DNA of 64,000 nucleotides from Bacillota bacterium (GTDB lineage Bacteria > Bacillota > UBA4882 > UBA8346): contig JARKQY010000040.1 of NCBI GenBank assembly GCA_029974635.1, positions 1 to 64,000 on the forward strand, read 5' to 3'. This document shows positions 41,280 to 51,175 of this stretch, piece by piece (within the stretch, counting starts at the first letter, position 1; each line of letters starts with the position of its first letter). Made by a program: the position numbers and the translations under genes. The notes beneath the pieces were generated by a model that saw nothing but the letters and a program-made list of their open reading frames with translations, made no database searches and was not told the DNA's origin.

Positions 41280-41564
41280 TTGCAAGGAAAAGAACGTGTT
41301 GTTGTTACAGTTACTGGTCAGGATCGGGTAGGCATCGTCGCCGCCGTTTCCAAAACGCTTGCCGATCATAACGCCAATATTGTTGATATCAGCCAGACGG
41401 TTCTCCAGGAAAACTTTTTTGCCATGATTCTACTGGTTGATATTGCAAATGCATCCGCTGATCTGCTGGACTTGGAGGAAGCTTTACAGGTAACCGGAAC
41501 CGCTCTGGGGGTTAAAGTCATGGTCCAGCATGAAGATATCTTTGGCTTCATGCACCGAATCTAA
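41280..41564 (+). CDS. ACT domain protein (UPF0237 family)
   Basis: A stand-alone ACT domain of 94 residues, a fold that usually binds an amino acid or other small ligand to regulate a partner. The sequence runs [21 protein letters not shown], with the turn [14 protein letters not shown], both typical. I favour the TTG at 41280, with GGGGTGA five bases upstream and family length. An ATG at 41253 is in frame but poorly spaced from its purine run. It lies 20 bases upstream of the UPF0210 gene, a pair that is conserved across many bacteria. Confidence 0.85.
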   Translation: MQGKERVVVTVTGQDRVGIVAAVSKTLADHNANIVDISQTVLQENFFAMILLVDIANASADLLDLEEALQVTGTALGVKVMVQHEDIFGFMHRI

Positions 41565-41583
41565 AAATTTTGGAGTGATTATC

Positions 41584-42945
41584 GTGCCGTTTTCCACCCA
41601 AGAAATCATGGAAACCATTACCATGGTTGAAAACTACCATTTTGATATCCGCACAGTTACGATGGGAATTAATATTCTGGATTGCGCCGATCCGGAGATA
41701 AAAGTAGCAACCCGGAAATCCTCGGAGAAGATTCTCCGTTTGGCTGAAAAATTGGTGAAAACCGTCCATAAGGTGGAGCGAACTTATGGAATCCCGATTA
41801 TTAATAAACGGATCGCCGTGACTCCCATATCACTTGTTGCCCAGGCTTCCAAAGCCAATAATTACTTGGACTTTGCTGTGATGCTGGACAGGGTGGCTGC
41901 GGAACTCGGGATTGACTTTATCGGAGGTTTCTCAGCCCTGGTTCACAAAGGAGCAACTCCCGGCGCGACGACGCTCATCTCCTCCATCCCTGAAGCCTTG
42001 GCCGCCACCGCTAAAGTCTGTTCTTCGGTAAATGTCGCCACCACCAAGGCGGGTATCAATATGGACGCCATATTGCAAATGGCTCAAGTCATCAAAGAAA
42101 CCGCGGCACGGACTGCAGATCGAAACGGGATTGGCTGCGCCAAGCTGGTGGTCTTTGCCAACACACCGGAAGATAACCCTTTCATGGCCGGGGCTTTCCA
42201 TGGAATTGGAGAACCGGAAGCAGTAATTAATATCGGCATTAGCGGTCCCGGGGTAGTCAAGGCCGCTGTAGAGCGTTTGCCGGATGCCGATTTCCGTAAT
42301 CTGGTCGAGGAAATCAAGCGGGTAGCCTTTAAAATCACCCGGGCCGGCGAATTAATCGGCCGCAAAGTCTCTGGAGAACTGAATGTACCATTTGGAATCG
42401 TCGATCTTTCCCTGGCCCCGACTCCTGCTGTTGGAGACAGTGTAGCCAATATACTGGAAGCCATGGGGTTGGAACGCTGTGGCTGCCCCGGAACTACCGC
42501 AGCCCTGGCTATTTTAAATGATGCCGTTAAAAAGGGCGGCGCAATGGCTTCTTCTGCTATTGGCGGATTAAGCGGAGCCTTTATTCCTGTCAGTGAAGAC
42601 GCGGGCATGATTGCCGCCGTTCAGGCTGGCGCCCTATCCTTGGAAAAGCTGGAGGCTATGACCTGCGTTTGTTCGGTTGGTTTGGATATGATCGCCGTTC
42701 CCGGCGAAACTACCGTTGAAACAATTGCCGCTATTATTGCCGATGAAATGGCCATCGGAGTGATCAATAACAAAACCACCGCGGTACGAATCATCCCGGT
42801 TCCGGGAAAAACCGTCGGAGACATGATCGAGTTCGGTGGTTTATTGGGAACCGCTCCCATCATGCCCGTAAAGAACTTCAGTCCGGCGAAATTTGTGCGG
42901 CGGGGCGGCCATATCCCGGCTCCTTTTCAGGCGTTGACTAATTAA
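41584..42945 (+). CDS. UPF0210 (DUF711, PFL-family) protein
   Basis: A 453-residue protein of the UPF0210/DUF711 family, distantly related to pyruvate formate-lyase and of unknown function. Recognisable segments are [11 protein letters not shown] near residue 19, [14 protein letters not shown] near residue 114, and [21 protein letters not shown] near residue 300. The start is a GTG at 41584 after GGAG. It is co-transcribed with the ACT-domain gene, which may sense its ligand. Family length is about 450, so the gene is complete. Confidence 0.88.
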   Translation: MPFSTQEIMETITMVENYHFDIRTVTMGINILDCADPEIKVATRKSSEKILRLAEKLVKTVHKVERTYGIPIINKRIAVTPISLVAQASKANNYLDFAVMLDRVAAELGIDFIGGFSALVHKGATPGATTLISSIPEALAATAKVCSSVNVATTKAGINMDAILQMAQVIKETAARTADRNGIGCAKLVVFANTPEDNPFMAGAFHGIGEPEAVINIGISGPGVVKAAVERLPDADFRNLVEEIKRVAFKITRAGELIGRKVSGELNVPFGIVDLSLAPTPAVGDSVANILEAMGLERCGCPGTTAALAILNDAVKKGGAMASSAIGGLSGAFIPVSEDAGMIAAVQAGALSLEKLEAMTCVCSVGLDMIAVPGETTVETIAAIIADEMAIGVINNKTTAVRIIPVPGKTVGDMIEFGGLLGTAPIMPVKNFSPAKFVRRGGHIPAPFQALTN

Positions 42946-42982
42946 ATAGTCCTATCCACTTGAATTCAGGAGAAAACAATGA

Positions 42983-43807
42983 ATGATAGTGAATGAAATC
43001 AAGGCTAAAAATATTATTACCAAGTCCAACTTACCCGGGATAGATTATGTGATAAACCCCTATACCGGTTGCAGCCATTCCTGTCTTTATTGTTACGCCC
43101 GGTTTATGAAACGGTTTTCCCGGCATGAAGAGAAGTGGGGCAGTTTTGTCGATGTGAAGGTCAATGCCTCCGATTTAATTCCTGCTGGCGTTACTACATA
43201 TCGTCAAAAATCTCTCTTTATTTCCTCAGTCACTGATCCGTACCTGTCGCTTGAAAAAAAGTATCAAATCACCCGGGCTATTTTAAAAAAATTAGTGCCG
43301 CTCAACCCCAAGCTGATGATTCAAACCAAATCCGACTTGATTTTAAGGGATATGGATATCCTAAAGACTTTCCCGAACTGTGCTGCCGGCTTTACCATCA
43401 CCACCATGGACGATTCAGTTCGAAAAGAGATTGAGCCGTATACCTCTCCGGTGGAACAACGAATCCAAGCCCTGAAAACCTTAAAGCAAAATGGAATCAA
43501 AACTTATGTTTTCATCGGGCCTATTCTTCCTTCACTTAGCGATTGGCAAGAAATCATCGCCGCTACCAAAGAATACGCACACACTTATATACTCGAAAAC
43601 CTAAACGCCTTCGGCTCCATTTGGGGAGATATCCATGCATGGATTGGTTCCAACCATCCCGGGTTGTTGAATCTATATGAAGCTATCTATAAAGGAAAAA
43701 GCGAGTATTGGAATGCAACGGAAGCAGAAATCCGAAAATTTGGTGATGAAGAAAAGATTAACTATAAAATAGTATTTCATCATTGGAAAACGCAAAAAAT
43801 AAATTAA
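42983..43807 (+). CDS. Radical SAM protein, spore photoproduct lyase-like family
   Basis: A 274-residue radical SAM enzyme. The cluster motif is C-x3-C-x2-C in TGCSHSCLYCYARF near residue 28, followed by SSVTDPYLSLEKKYQ near residue 75 and the barrel segment GFTITTMDDSVRKEIEPY. This matches the Rv2578c/SplB-like family, whose substrate is mostly unknown. It lacks the C-terminal features that would identify true spore photoproduct lyase. It follows UPF0210 by 37 bases on the same strand. An alternative start a few codons later is possible. Confidence 0.85.
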   Translation: MIVNEIKAKNIITKSNLPGIDYVINPYTGCSHSCLYCYARFMKRFSRHEEKWGSFVDVKVNASDLIPAGVTTYRQKSLFISSVTDPYLSLEKKYQITRAILKKLVPLNPKLMIQTKSDLILRDMDILKTFPNCAAGFTITTMDDSVRKEIEPYTSPVEQRIQALKTLKQNGIKTYVFIGPILPSLSDWQEIIAATKEYAHTYILENLNAFGSIWGDIHAWIGSNHPGLLNLYEAIYKGKSEYWNATEAEIRKFGDEEKINYKIVFHHWKTQKIN

Positions 43808-43828
43808 CGGAACTTTCCCTAACGATAA

Positions 43829-43848
43829 TTCGTTAACTTTCGTTAACT
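43829..43848 (+). repeat. Tandem 10-base repeat containing GTTAAC
   Basis: TTCGTTAACT occurs twice head to tail, one helical turn apart, in the gap between the radical SAM gene and the M16 genes. A partial third unit (TAACGATAAT) precedes it. It may be an operator for the downstream peptidase genes. Confidence 0.45.
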
Positions 43849-43994
43849 AATATTCCCATACTTGCCAACGGAGGATAATATTAAGAAAAAACGAATAACC
43901 TTCATCAAAATTTGATATTTGAGCTAAATCTAATTACATCATTTACATAAACTGGACTTTATGCATTACTCGGTTGAATTTAGGAGGTAATTTC

Positions 43995-45362
43995 ATGCGA
44001 TCACAATTTGATGTGAAAAAGTCCTTTGGTCTCCGACTGTTTGTTGTTGTTATATTAACCCTTCTAATTTGTCAAACGGTATCTCTGGCGGCAACGGAAA
44101 TTTCACCGCAGAGTTCGGTATTACATCCTTATACCAAAGTAAAACTGCCAAACCGATTGACTTTAATTGTCAAAGAAGTTCATTCCGCACCCATCGCCAC
44201 AGTGGATATCTGGGTGGCGACCGGGGCCAAAAATGAACTCCCGGAAGAGGCTGGAATTTCTCACTTTTTCGAGCACATGTTGTTTAAAGGAACGGCCAAG
44301 CGCAAGGTAGGCGAGATAGCCAAACAAATCCAAGCGGTGGGTGGTTATACCAACGCCCAGACTTCCCTGGATACGACCCATTATTACGTAGTGGTTCCCA
44401 GTGAACATATTGACCTGGCCTTGGACATAGAGGCCGATGCTATTATGAATTCCAGTTTTGATCCCGCGGAAATCGAGCGGGAACGAAAAGTGATTCTGGA
44501 AGAACGCAGCTTAAAAGAGGACAATCCTCCCCGAAAGCTGGGAATGATGGCTTATCAGGCGGCTTTTAAGGGTACCCCTTACGCCAACGATATTCTTGGA
44601 ACATCTGAAAGTCTTTCGAGGTTTGATCGAGATAGCTTTATAGATTATTACCATAAATATTATTCACCAAGTAATATGGTGGTTGTAGTAGTCGGAGATG
44701 TCGAAACGAATCATGTTATCGAGCAGGTCCAAAAACTCTTTCAAGACTTTACTGTTCGGCCGAAAACCGTTTCCCCGCCGTTCAAACTCCCCAAACTGAA
44801 GGCGATTCAACGGGTGGAAGCGGAAAAACGGGTCGATCAGACTTACCTCTATTTTGGCTTCCCGGGCCCGGGCATGAATGATAAAGATACTCCGGCCTTA
44901 TCAATACTGGGCGTAATTTTAGGCGGAGGACAGAGTTCCCGTTTTTACCAATCCATTCTTGAGGAAAAACGCTTGGCCAATACCATAGCGTCCGGTTATC
45001 AAGCATATCAGAAAATTGGCATGATGGCTGTCTATGCCCAAATAAAGGATACCAAAGTCCCGGATCTGGAAAACGAGGTTCAATCAATCCTGCGGCAAGT
45101 TATAACCAAAGGGGTGTCGGAGGAAGAATTACAGCGGGCCAAGGCCTTGGTGAGAAGCAATATTGCATATACAATGGAAAGCAATGCCGATATTGCAGCG
45201 TTCATTGGGGAATATCAAGTGAACGAAGCCGTGGAAGACGCGACCAAGTTTACCAATGAGTTAATGAAAGTAAATCCCAAGGATATTCAACGAGTCGCCA
45301 AGAAGTACCTGAATCCTAGAGCTTATGTTCTGGCCATCGTGAAACCACAAGGGGTGAAATAA
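43995..45362 (+). CDS. M16 family metallopeptidase, exported, catalytically complete
   Basis: A 455-residue zinc peptidase of the M16 (insulinase/processing peptidase) family. A signal or anchor lies in residues 5-33. The inverted zinc motif HFFEH (His90, Glu93, His94) is present, with the distal acidic cluster FDPAEIERERKVILEE about 70 residues later supplying the third ligand. Start is the ATG at 43995, with GGAGG seven bases upstream; the frame opens seven codons earlier. It is followed two bases later by a second M16 gene. The two probably form the heterodimer seen in bacterial M16B peptidases, acting outside the membrane. Confidence 0.92.
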   Translation: MRSQFDVKKSFGLRLFVVVILTLLICQTVSLAATEISPQSSVLHPYTKVKLPNRLTLIVKEVHSAPIATVDIWVATGAKNELPEEAGISHFFEHMLFKGTAKRKVGEIAKQIQAVGGYTNAQTSLDTTHYYVVVPSEHIDLALDIEADAIMNSSFDPAEIERERKVILEERSLKEDNPPRKLGMMAYQAAFKGTPYANDILGTSESLSRFDRDSFIDYYHKYYSPSNMVVVVVGDVETNHVIEQVQKLFQDFTVRPKTVSPPFKLPKLKAIQRVEAEKRVDQTYLYFGFPGPGMNDKDTPALSILGVILGGGQSSRFYQSILEEKRLANTIASGYQAYQKIGMMAVYAQIKDTKVPDLENEVQSILRQVITKGVSEEELQRAKALVRSNIAYTMESNADIAAFIGEYQVNEAVEDATKFTNELMKVNPKDIQRVAKKYLNPRAYVLAIVKPQGVK

Positions 45363-45364
45363 AC

Positions 45365-46762
45365 ATGAAACGGTTAAATTTCAACCATCAAAGATTCCCC
45401 GGTAAATTATCCAAAAGCCAAGTTATACTCCTTTTATTGCTTGGTATAGTCATCATGTATACTATTTTTCCGCCAGTAAACGCTGGAAATCAAGATCCAA
45501 AAATTACTGCTTCAAAAATTGTAGCTCCGGTTATCAAGAAAGTTTTTGATAACGGATTAACCCTTTTAATAAAACCCAATCCAGCCAACGAAGTGATTTC
45601 GGTGAAAGCTTTCGTTAGAATGGGTGCCATCTATGAATCTGTAAGCCGGCGGGGGCTTTCTAAGTTAATGCAAAGCATATTGGTTAAAGGAACCGCCACA
45701 CGCAGCGCCAAAGATATCGTTTTTGAGACCGAATCCGCGGGGGCTTCCATTGATGCCGGACTGGTCGATTCCGGATACGGACATGTATCGTTACGAACCA
45801 CCTCAATTGGTTTTGAGCGCAGTCTGCCGGTATTTTTAGATATATTGCAACATCCGTCTTTCCCGGTTATAGAATTCGAAAAGGAACGGCAACTCATGCT
45901 GCAACAGTTGACAACAGCATATGATCACCCGGCTACCGAAGCCTATTTGAATTTTCGGACTCTTTTTTATGGAGATCACCCGGTAGGGATCCGCCAAGAA
46001 GAAATCGCAAAAATAGTTACCACGTTTACCCGGGATGATCTGGCGGACTGGTATCGGAAAACATATATCCCCAACAACATGGTTATCAGCATTGTGGGAA
46101 AAATCAATCCGCAGATAATTGAAAAGATATTTCAAGATTCGTTGGGGGATTGGTCTAATGGTAAATCTCTTGAGTCGACTTCCACGGCCGTGCCGTCCTC
46201 CGCAGAAGATCGTCAAACCGTTAAAATTCGTGATTCACAGGCCTTGTTTATGATACTTGGATATCCGGCGCCGTTACTTTCCAGTGAAGATTCCCCGGTT
46301 ATGAGTGTTATCAATTATATTCTCGGCGGGGATATGGGATCGCGGTTGTTTGTTGAATTGAGAGATAAAAAGGGGCTTGCCTATAATATAAGCACGGATT
46401 ATTACGCTTCCATCTATCCATCCCACATTTATGCGTTTATGGCTACAGCGCCGGAGAATTATCCGGCGGCCAAAAACGGCATTATCGCGGAGTTCAAACG
46501 GTTAACCGATGAATTGGTCCCTGCCGAGGAGTTGCAAACTGCCAAACAAGCTTTAAAAGGCCGTTTTTTAATGAGTCACGAGACAAACGCCAGTCAAGCT
46601 GATTATCTAGGCAGTTACGAATTACTGGGTGTTAGATATCAACATGATCAAGAATATCCGGAATTGATAGACAAAGTAACTGCGGTGGAGATCCAACGGG
46701 TAGCCCGGAAATATTTTACTCACTATTCACTTAGCGTGTTATCGCCTGTGAAAGTTGATTAA
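45365..46762 (+). CDS. M16 family peptidase-like protein without zinc motif
   Basis: A 465-residue partner of the preceding gene. An N-terminal hydrophobic segment (about residues 21-40) anchors or exports it. The M16 fold is recognisable (KKVFDNGLTLLIKPN, SVINYILGGDMGSRLF and ELRDKKGLAYNIS, the last being the substrate-binding R/Y region). Where HxxEH should be, the sequence reads RRGLSKLMQSILVKG, so no zinc can be bound there. The R and Y residues of the C-terminal domain remain. This matches the non-catalytic subunit of two-chain M16 peptidases. Confidence 0.9.
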   Translation: MKRLNFNHQRFPGKLSKSQVILLLLLGIVIMYTIFPPVNAGNQDPKITASKIVAPVIKKVFDNGLTLLIKPNPANEVISVKAFVRMGAIYESVSRRGLSKLMQSILVKGTATRSAKDIVFETESAGASIDAGLVDSGYGHVSLRTTSIGFERSLPVFLDILQHPSFPVIEFEKERQLMLQQLTTAYDHPATEAYLNFRTLFYGDHPVGIRQEEIAKIVTTFTRDDLADWYRKTYIPNNMVISIVGKINPQIIEKIFQDSLGDWSNGKSLESTSTAVPSSAEDRQTVKIRDSQALFMILGYPAPLLSSEDSPVMSVINYILGGDMGSRLFVELRDKKGLAYNISTDYYASIYPSHIYAFMATAPENYPAAKNGIIAEFKRLTDELVPAEELQTAKQALKGRFLMSHETNASQADYLGSYELLGVRYQHDQEYPELIDKVTAVEIQRVARKYFTHYSLSVLSPVKVD

Positions 46763-46852
46763 GATTACTGTTGATGAATCCTCAATACAACTAACCCCGG
46801 CAGGCTGCATGAATATGCGAAGCGCAATCACGGGGAGATTTGTTTCCTTTTA

Positions 46853-47563
46853 TTAAATTTTAATTATCCCATCGCGAAACTTAGGCAAAAGTGGAAATTT
46901 ATTTAAAGCGGTGCAAAAACCTATATCCGCTTCCATTCCAATCTTTGTCAAATATTGGCCGTGTTCGGTTTGTTCCACGAAGGCGGTTATTCCCATATTT
47001 ACGGCCTTATCATATGTATACCGGGAAATTTTGGCCCTATCGGTAAGCATATGCTCGGACAAGGAAGCAACAATCATGCCCGCCCCGGCTAAATCCTCAA
47101 GGCTCAAATCCCCTTCCCTGCCGGAGCAAATTACCGTAATATCGTGATTACGGTTCGACTTTAAATACTCCACAATCACCGCGATATTTAAAAAGGATCC
47201 GATAATTACTTCATGAGCTTCTTTGGCCCAATTAATGGCTTTGGTACCATTTGAGGTACATAATATGATTACTTTTCCGGCTATCCTTGGTTCCGAATAT
47301 TCTCCCGGAGAGTTTCCTAAATCAAAGCCTTCAACTTTATAACCCCGGCGTTCTCCCCCAATCAGGCAAGAATCCGGACCTGTTTTTTTCTGTCGCTCAA
47401 AAGCTTCTCCCGGTTCCACTACCGGTATAACTTGCAGTGCTCTGTTTCCCAAGGCGGTGACGATAGTACTGGTAGCCCTTAAGATATCTAATACCACAAT
47501 AATTTGCCCATAGAACTGCTTATTACCGGCAAGTTGCGGGGCTAGGATTACATCTACCAACAA
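46853..47563 (-). CDS. comB: 2-phosphosulfolactate phosphatase (ComB family)
   Basis: Hydrolyses 2-phosphosulfolactate to 3-sulfolactate. The roughly 236-residue protein shows VVLDILRATSTIVTAL near residue 22, GGERRGYKVEGFDLGNSPGEY near residue 68 and ILCTSNGTKAI near residue 100, all typical of ComB. I choose the TTG at 47563 because GAGGG lies six bases upstream; the open frame extends to 47599, overlapping the LCP gene. In methanogens this serves coenzyme M synthesis. In Bacillota, sulfolactate is a known spore constituent, which fits a spore-former. No comA or comC is nearby. Confidence 0.9.
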   Translation of the reverse strand: MLVDVILAPQLAGNKQFYGQIIVVLDILRATSTIVTALGNRALQVIPVVEPGEAFERQKKTGPDSCLIGGERRGYKVEGFDLGNSPGEYSEPRIAGKVIILCTSNGTKAINWAKEAHEVIIGSFLNIAVIVEYLKSNRNHDITVICSGREGDLSLEDLAGAGMIVASLSEHMLTDRAKISRYTYDKAVNMGITAFVEQTEHGQYLTKIGMEADIGFCTALNKFPLLPKFRDGIIKI

Positions 47564-47588
47564 TTTATTCCCTCTGTTTCTACAATAA

Positions 47589-48452
47589 TTATTTGGCAAT
47601 GGTCTTGAACTTCATGATTAACCGGTTAATTTCATTACTATCCGGTTTCCAATACTTATCCGCCGGGGTTCCGGGTAAAACATACGTATGTACTCCTTTT
47701 GAAAGGTTAATTGATTTCGCAAAGGTTGCTAATTGTAAAAATTCCTTTGCGGAAATATCCGTTTTCAGATTCTTTTGGATTCTATTATAGATTTTAACCG
47801 AATTAAACACATTCTTTGATTGTATGGCTTTTTCCATAATAGCGTATAATACTGCCTGCTGCCTCGCAATTCGATTAATATCTCCCCTAAAATCAAGATA
47901 TCTTACATATTGAAGCGCTTGTTCCCCATTTAAAATTTGCTGGCCGGGAGTAATTTCGGAAAGCAATTGGCCATACCTGTCGGTATAGCGAATTGTTTCC
48001 TGAACATTGATTTCAACCCCCTCCATCATATCCACCAGTTGCTGGAACCCATTAAAATTAACTCTTACGTAGCGATCAATCTTTGTCTTGATTATTCCTG
48101 AAACCAGTTCTTCTATATACTTGATATCGTCCTTTGCTCCCGCCTCTTTAATCCGGATTTCGGCCTGTGAAGCATTGGCCTGAGTGTCCGCAGGAATGGA
48201 AACCAATGAAATCCTATGTTCCTGGGGATTTATAAAGACCAACATCAAAAAATCCAAACTGGGAAAGCGGGTTGAAGATGTATCCTCACCTGCCAGCAAG
48301 ATCGTCATTGGCTGTTTTAGCGTCAGCCCGGGTTGAATGAAATAGCGGTTAATCAGCAAGGCTAATCCTGTTGTTGCTACTAAAATCAGTAGAATGATTA
48401 TTAGTATTCGCGGTAAATTGTTGGGGTTGCGCGTTTCAATTTCAAAGGACAT
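47589..48452 (-). CDS. LytR-CpsA-Psr (LCP) family protein
   Basis: A 287-residue membrane-anchored protein of the LCP family, which transfers polymers such as teichoic acids or capsules from undecaprenyl phosphate to peptidoglycan. A single membrane helix lies near residues 15-36. The outer domain shows TILLAGEDTSSTRFPSLD near residue 50, VRVNFNGFQQLVDMMEGVEI near residue 128, and YVRYLDFRGDINRIARQQAV near residue 184, which contains the family's Arg cluster. The usual first motif TRSD is altered to SLDFLML, so one phosphate-contacting Arg/Asp pair may be missing. GGAG precedes the ATG. Confidence 0.88.
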   Translation of the reverse strand: MSFEIETRNPNNLPRILIIILLILVATTGLALLINRYFIQPGLTLKQPMTILLAGEDTSSTRFPSLDFLMLVFINPQEHRISLVSIPADTQANASQAEIRIKEAGAKDDIKYIEELVSGIIKTKIDRYVRVNFNGFQQLVDMMEGVEINVQETIRYTDRYGQLLSEITPGQQILNGEQALQYVRYLDFRGDINRIARQQAVLYAIMEKAIQSKNVFNSVKIYNRIQKNLKTDISAKEFLQLATFAKSINLSKGVHTYVLPGTPADKYWKPDSNEINRLIMKFKTIAK

Positions 48453-48613
48453 TTAAACCATCTCCTAAAAAGTTTTGAATTGGCATTATATTAGAATTTT
48501 TCACGCCACAGCGAAATTGCATATAGAATACATTAAATAATTCGACATTCTAAAAGAGATACTTTAATGTTTGCTGTGAAATTTTTAGGTCGACGCGATT
48601 TTGTTGAAATAGA

Positions 48614-48645
48614 TAAAAAGGAGGACTGTCTATGTATGACAGCCC
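48614..48645 (-). terminator. Rho-independent terminator after the 125-residue gene
   Basis: On the minus strand GGCTGTC pairs with GACAGTCC across a seven-base loop, and a T-rich tail (TCCTTTTTA) follows. It begins right after the stop codon. Confidence 0.7.
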
Positions 48646-48646
48646 A

Positions 48647-49024
48647 TTATTGATAATAATAACACAAATATTTAGATGAAATAACTCGAAAAATCGGGCG
48701 CGCAGGTGAGTTCCTGAGAAAAGGCAGAACCTCTAATATTCTAAGGTCAAAACGGATGAAACTTGGAAAGTGGTTTATTTTTTCAACTTCGACGGTTGCG
48801 ACTAAATGACCCGCTTGCTCCGGTTTTTTGCCTGCTTTGATGATTTCCCCTAAAACCTCCCCCAATCCAGGATTTTGGAGATCAGTCAGTATTTCAGGTT
48901 CAATATCGTTAAGTTGATAAGCCAGATGAGTGCAATAACCACTGCCCAGGCTTTTAATACTTTCAACCAGCCATTGTTCCTTTATCAGCATTTGGAGGGT
49001 TTTAGGAGGATGGTTTTCCATCAT
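48647..49024 (-). CDS. Hypothetical protein, 125 residues
   Basis: I do not recognise this protein. It has 125 residues, no signal peptide and no membrane helix. The N-terminal third is helical (TLQMLIKEQWLVESI). The middle is acidic with a Leu-rich stretch (EPEILTDLQNPGLGEVLGEI), and the C-terminus is hydrophobic and Tyr-rich (RVISSKYLCYYYQ). Cys31 lies near the first helix. Translation looks real: GGGAGGGG precedes the paired ATG codons and a terminator follows directly. It stands alone between serA and the LCP gene. Confidence 0.7.
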   Translation of the reverse strand: MMENHPPKTLQMLIKEQWLVESIKSLGSGYCTHLAYQLNDIEPEILTDLQNPGLGEVLGEIIKAGKKPEQAGHLVATVEVEKINHFPSFIRFDLRILEVLPFLRNSPARPIFRVISSKYLCYYYQ

Positions 49025-49120
49025 TCAAATCCCCTCCCTTAAGCGGTCCCAGAAATCAATCTGTGGAAATATACCGCTTTAATAATGAGTTAGTTATTAT
49101 ATGCGCAAAAGAACCGGACT

Positions 49121-49197
49121 GTTATATAATTATCTATAAAAAGTTTGCTCTTTTGGCAAATTTTTGGGGATAATTTTAAATTGGCTGCGCTACAATA
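49121..49197. repeat. Dispersed intergenic element, copy B
   Basis: AAAGTTTGC (49140-49148) pairs in RNA with GCAAATTTT, followed by GGGGATAATTTTAAATT and CTACAATA (49190-49197). It matches copy A (2357-2428) over about 60 bases with gaps, and shares the core of copy C (8797-8858). It lies between serA and the 125-residue gene. Confidence 0.55.
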
Positions 49198-49224
49198 TGA
49201 GACTATTGAAGAATCCCATTAATT

Positions 49225-50802
49225 TCATAGGCTGATTGCCCATGCTTTGGTAACAGTTTTAGCTTTTTCGAGCTTTTCAATAATTCCAGCGGTTGCGGAA
49301 TCTACATGCAATAGCATTAAAGCATTACCACCCTGCTTGATACGGCCAACCTGCATTGCTGCAATATTTATGCCGTGTTGCCCCAAAATTGTTCCAATTT
49401 CGCCAATGACTCCGGGTTGATCTGTATGATTGATACCTATTAAATTACCGGCCGGAGCAATATCAAAGTGATAACCGTCAATCTCCATAATCCGGGCTTC
49501 ATTATTATTGATAACTGTTCCGGACAATGTATGAGTTTCCTTCATTGTTGAAACCGAAACCTTGACCAAACTTGAAAAACCGGTAACATCAGGGAGCTTA
49601 TGCTCAGTGATCTTAATTCCCCGTTCTTTGGCCAGATATATAGCATTTACTTGATTCACTTCCTCACCTAAATCTGCTTGCAGGAGCCCTTTTAAAACCA
49701 GCGTCGCTAAGTAGTTAGTCTCTAACTTTGAAATATCTCCCAAAAAACTAATCCCCAGTTTAGTTATACCAGGTTTGGCCAATTGGCCGGCAAATTTCCC
49801 CAAGGCTTCCATTAAGCTGAAAAACGGCTGGATTGCCGTGCGTACTTCATTGCGTAAAGGCGGAAGATTAACGGCGTTTTTAAAGACTTCTCCTTTTAAT
49901 ACCTTGATAACCTCAACCGCTACATCGACAGCTACATTTTCCTGAGCTTCCTTGGTTGAAGCACCTAAATGTGGTGTAACTATCGCTTGTGGTAGATCAA
50001 TCAGCGTTCGATCCGCTGGCGGCTCACTCGGATATACATCCAAAGCCACTCCGGCAACCTGCCCGCTTTTAATAGCTTCGGCCAGAGCAGCTTCATCATA
50101 AATTCCGCCCCGAGCGCAATTAATCAACCGAACCCCTTTTTTCATTTTTGTAAACTCTTTGGCGCCAAAAAGTCCTTTGGTTTCAGCCGTTAACGGAGTA
50201 TGGACGGTTATAAAATCAGATTCGGTTATGATCCGGTTTAAATCAACCAGAATAACTCCTAAAGATTCTGCTTTTTCCGCAGTAAGAAACGGATCAAATG
50301 CCAGAACGGTCATATTCATAGCCAGCATTCGTTTAGCGACCTCGCTTCCGATCCGGCCCATACCGACAATACCTAACGTTTTTCCACTGACTTCGAGTCC
50401 GGTAAAGCTCTTACGGTCCCAAGCCCCCCCTTTTAAAGAAGCGTGAGCTTGCGGGATGTTCCTGGCCAAAGCCATCAGCATGGCAATTGTCAGCTCGGCA
50501 GTGGAAATCGTGTTCCCGTCCGGGGCGTTTAAAACGATAATACCCTTTTTAGTAGCCGCTTCTACGTCTACATTGTCGACCCCTACCCCGGCGCGGCCAA
50601 TTACCTTTAAGGTATCGGCTACTGCAATAATATCAGCAGTAACCTTCGTCTGACTCCGAACGATTAAGGCATCATAGTTTTTTATTTTGGCAGTCAGTTC
50701 TTCTTTGGTGTGATCGGTTTTCACCTCGACTTCAAACCCGGCCTCTTTAAAAAGCTCGATTCCAGCCGGTGTTATCGGGTCACTAATTAATACTTTTGCC
50801 AT
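49225..50802 (-). CDS. serA: D-3-phosphoglycerate dehydrogenase
   Basis: First enzyme of serine synthesis; oxidises 3-phosphoglycerate with NAD. The 525-residue protein is the long bacterial form. The substrate and NAD domains ([13 protein letters not shown] near residue 49, [17 protein letters not shown] near residue 145, [15 protein letters not shown] near residue 226, [13 protein letters not shown] near residue 278 with the catalytic His) are followed by an intervening domain and a C-terminal ACT domain ([18 protein letters not shown] near residue 456) for feedback by serine. A T-box leader and a consensus promoter precede it. No serC or serB lies nearby. Confidence 0.97.
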   Translation of the reverse strand: MAKVLISDPITPAGIELFKEAGFEVEVKTDHTKEELTAKIKNYDALIVRSQTKVTADIIAVADTLKVIGRAGVGVDNVDVEAATKKGIIVLNAPDGNTISTAELTIAMLMALARNIPQAHASLKGGAWDRKSFTGLEVSGKTLGIVGMGRIGSEVAKRMLAMNMTVLAFDPFLTAEKAESLGVILVDLNRIITESDFITVHTPLTAETKGLFGAKEFTKMKKGVRLINCARGGIYDEAALAEAIKSGQVAGVALDVYPSEPPADRTLIDLPQAIVTPHLGASTKEAQENVAVDVAVEVIKVLKGEVFKNAVNLPPLRNEVRTAIQPFFSLMEALGKFAGQLAKPGITKLGISFLGDISKLETNYLATLVLKGLLQADLGEEVNQVNAIYLAKERGIKITEHKLPDVTGFSSLVKVSVSTMKETHTLSGTVINNNEARIMEIDGYHFDIAPAGNLIGINHTDQPGVIGEIGTILGQHGINIAAMQVGRIKQGGNALMLLHVDSATAGIIEKLEKAKTVTKAWAISL

Positions 50803-50884
50803 TTACGGACACCTCTTTCTCTTCTTCTCTTTTTAATTGAAACTTTTAAAACTTCGCTGATCTTCACCTGACTGGAAACAAAAA

Positions 50885-51168
50885 AGCCTTTCAATCCGAT
50901 TAGGGACGAAAGACCGTGGTACCACCCTATTTTAACCCATAAAAAAAACGGGTTTCCAGTATCATTCACTGGATACTCTAAAGCGATAACGGGCTACCCG
51001 ACAAGGCTTTCTTACGAAGTTCAGGCTAGATCCGACTTCATAGTTTAACCTCATTGCTCCAAGGGGGATTCACCTTTAGCCGTACTGGTTTTCAGCGACC
51101 ACCAGTTCTCTATTTACAGGTCTAAAAGCTACTGTTCCTTATCAACGCAGTCAAATTTATATAATGTC
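50885..51168 (-). promoter_or_regulatory. T-box riboswitch upstream of serA
   Basis: Read on the minus strand, the 3' part contains the antiterminator consensus AGGGTGGTACCACGG (50912-50926). A terminator stem follows, GTCTTTC pairing with GAAAGGC, then TTTTTT. The 5' part has the Stem I elements AACAGTAG and AGAGAACTGGTGG with a loop GCTGAAAACCAG. The specifier region reads GGTGAATCCCCC. TCC (51066-51068), a serine codon, directly follows GTGAA, which fits control by uncharged tRNA-Ser of the serine-making gene downstream. Confidence 0.93.
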
Positions 51169-51175
51169 ATTTTGT

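Noticed and set aside
47564-47599. Longer ComB start at 47599
   Set aside because: It overlaps the upstream LCP gene and lacks a ribosome binding site; the TTG at 47563 has one.
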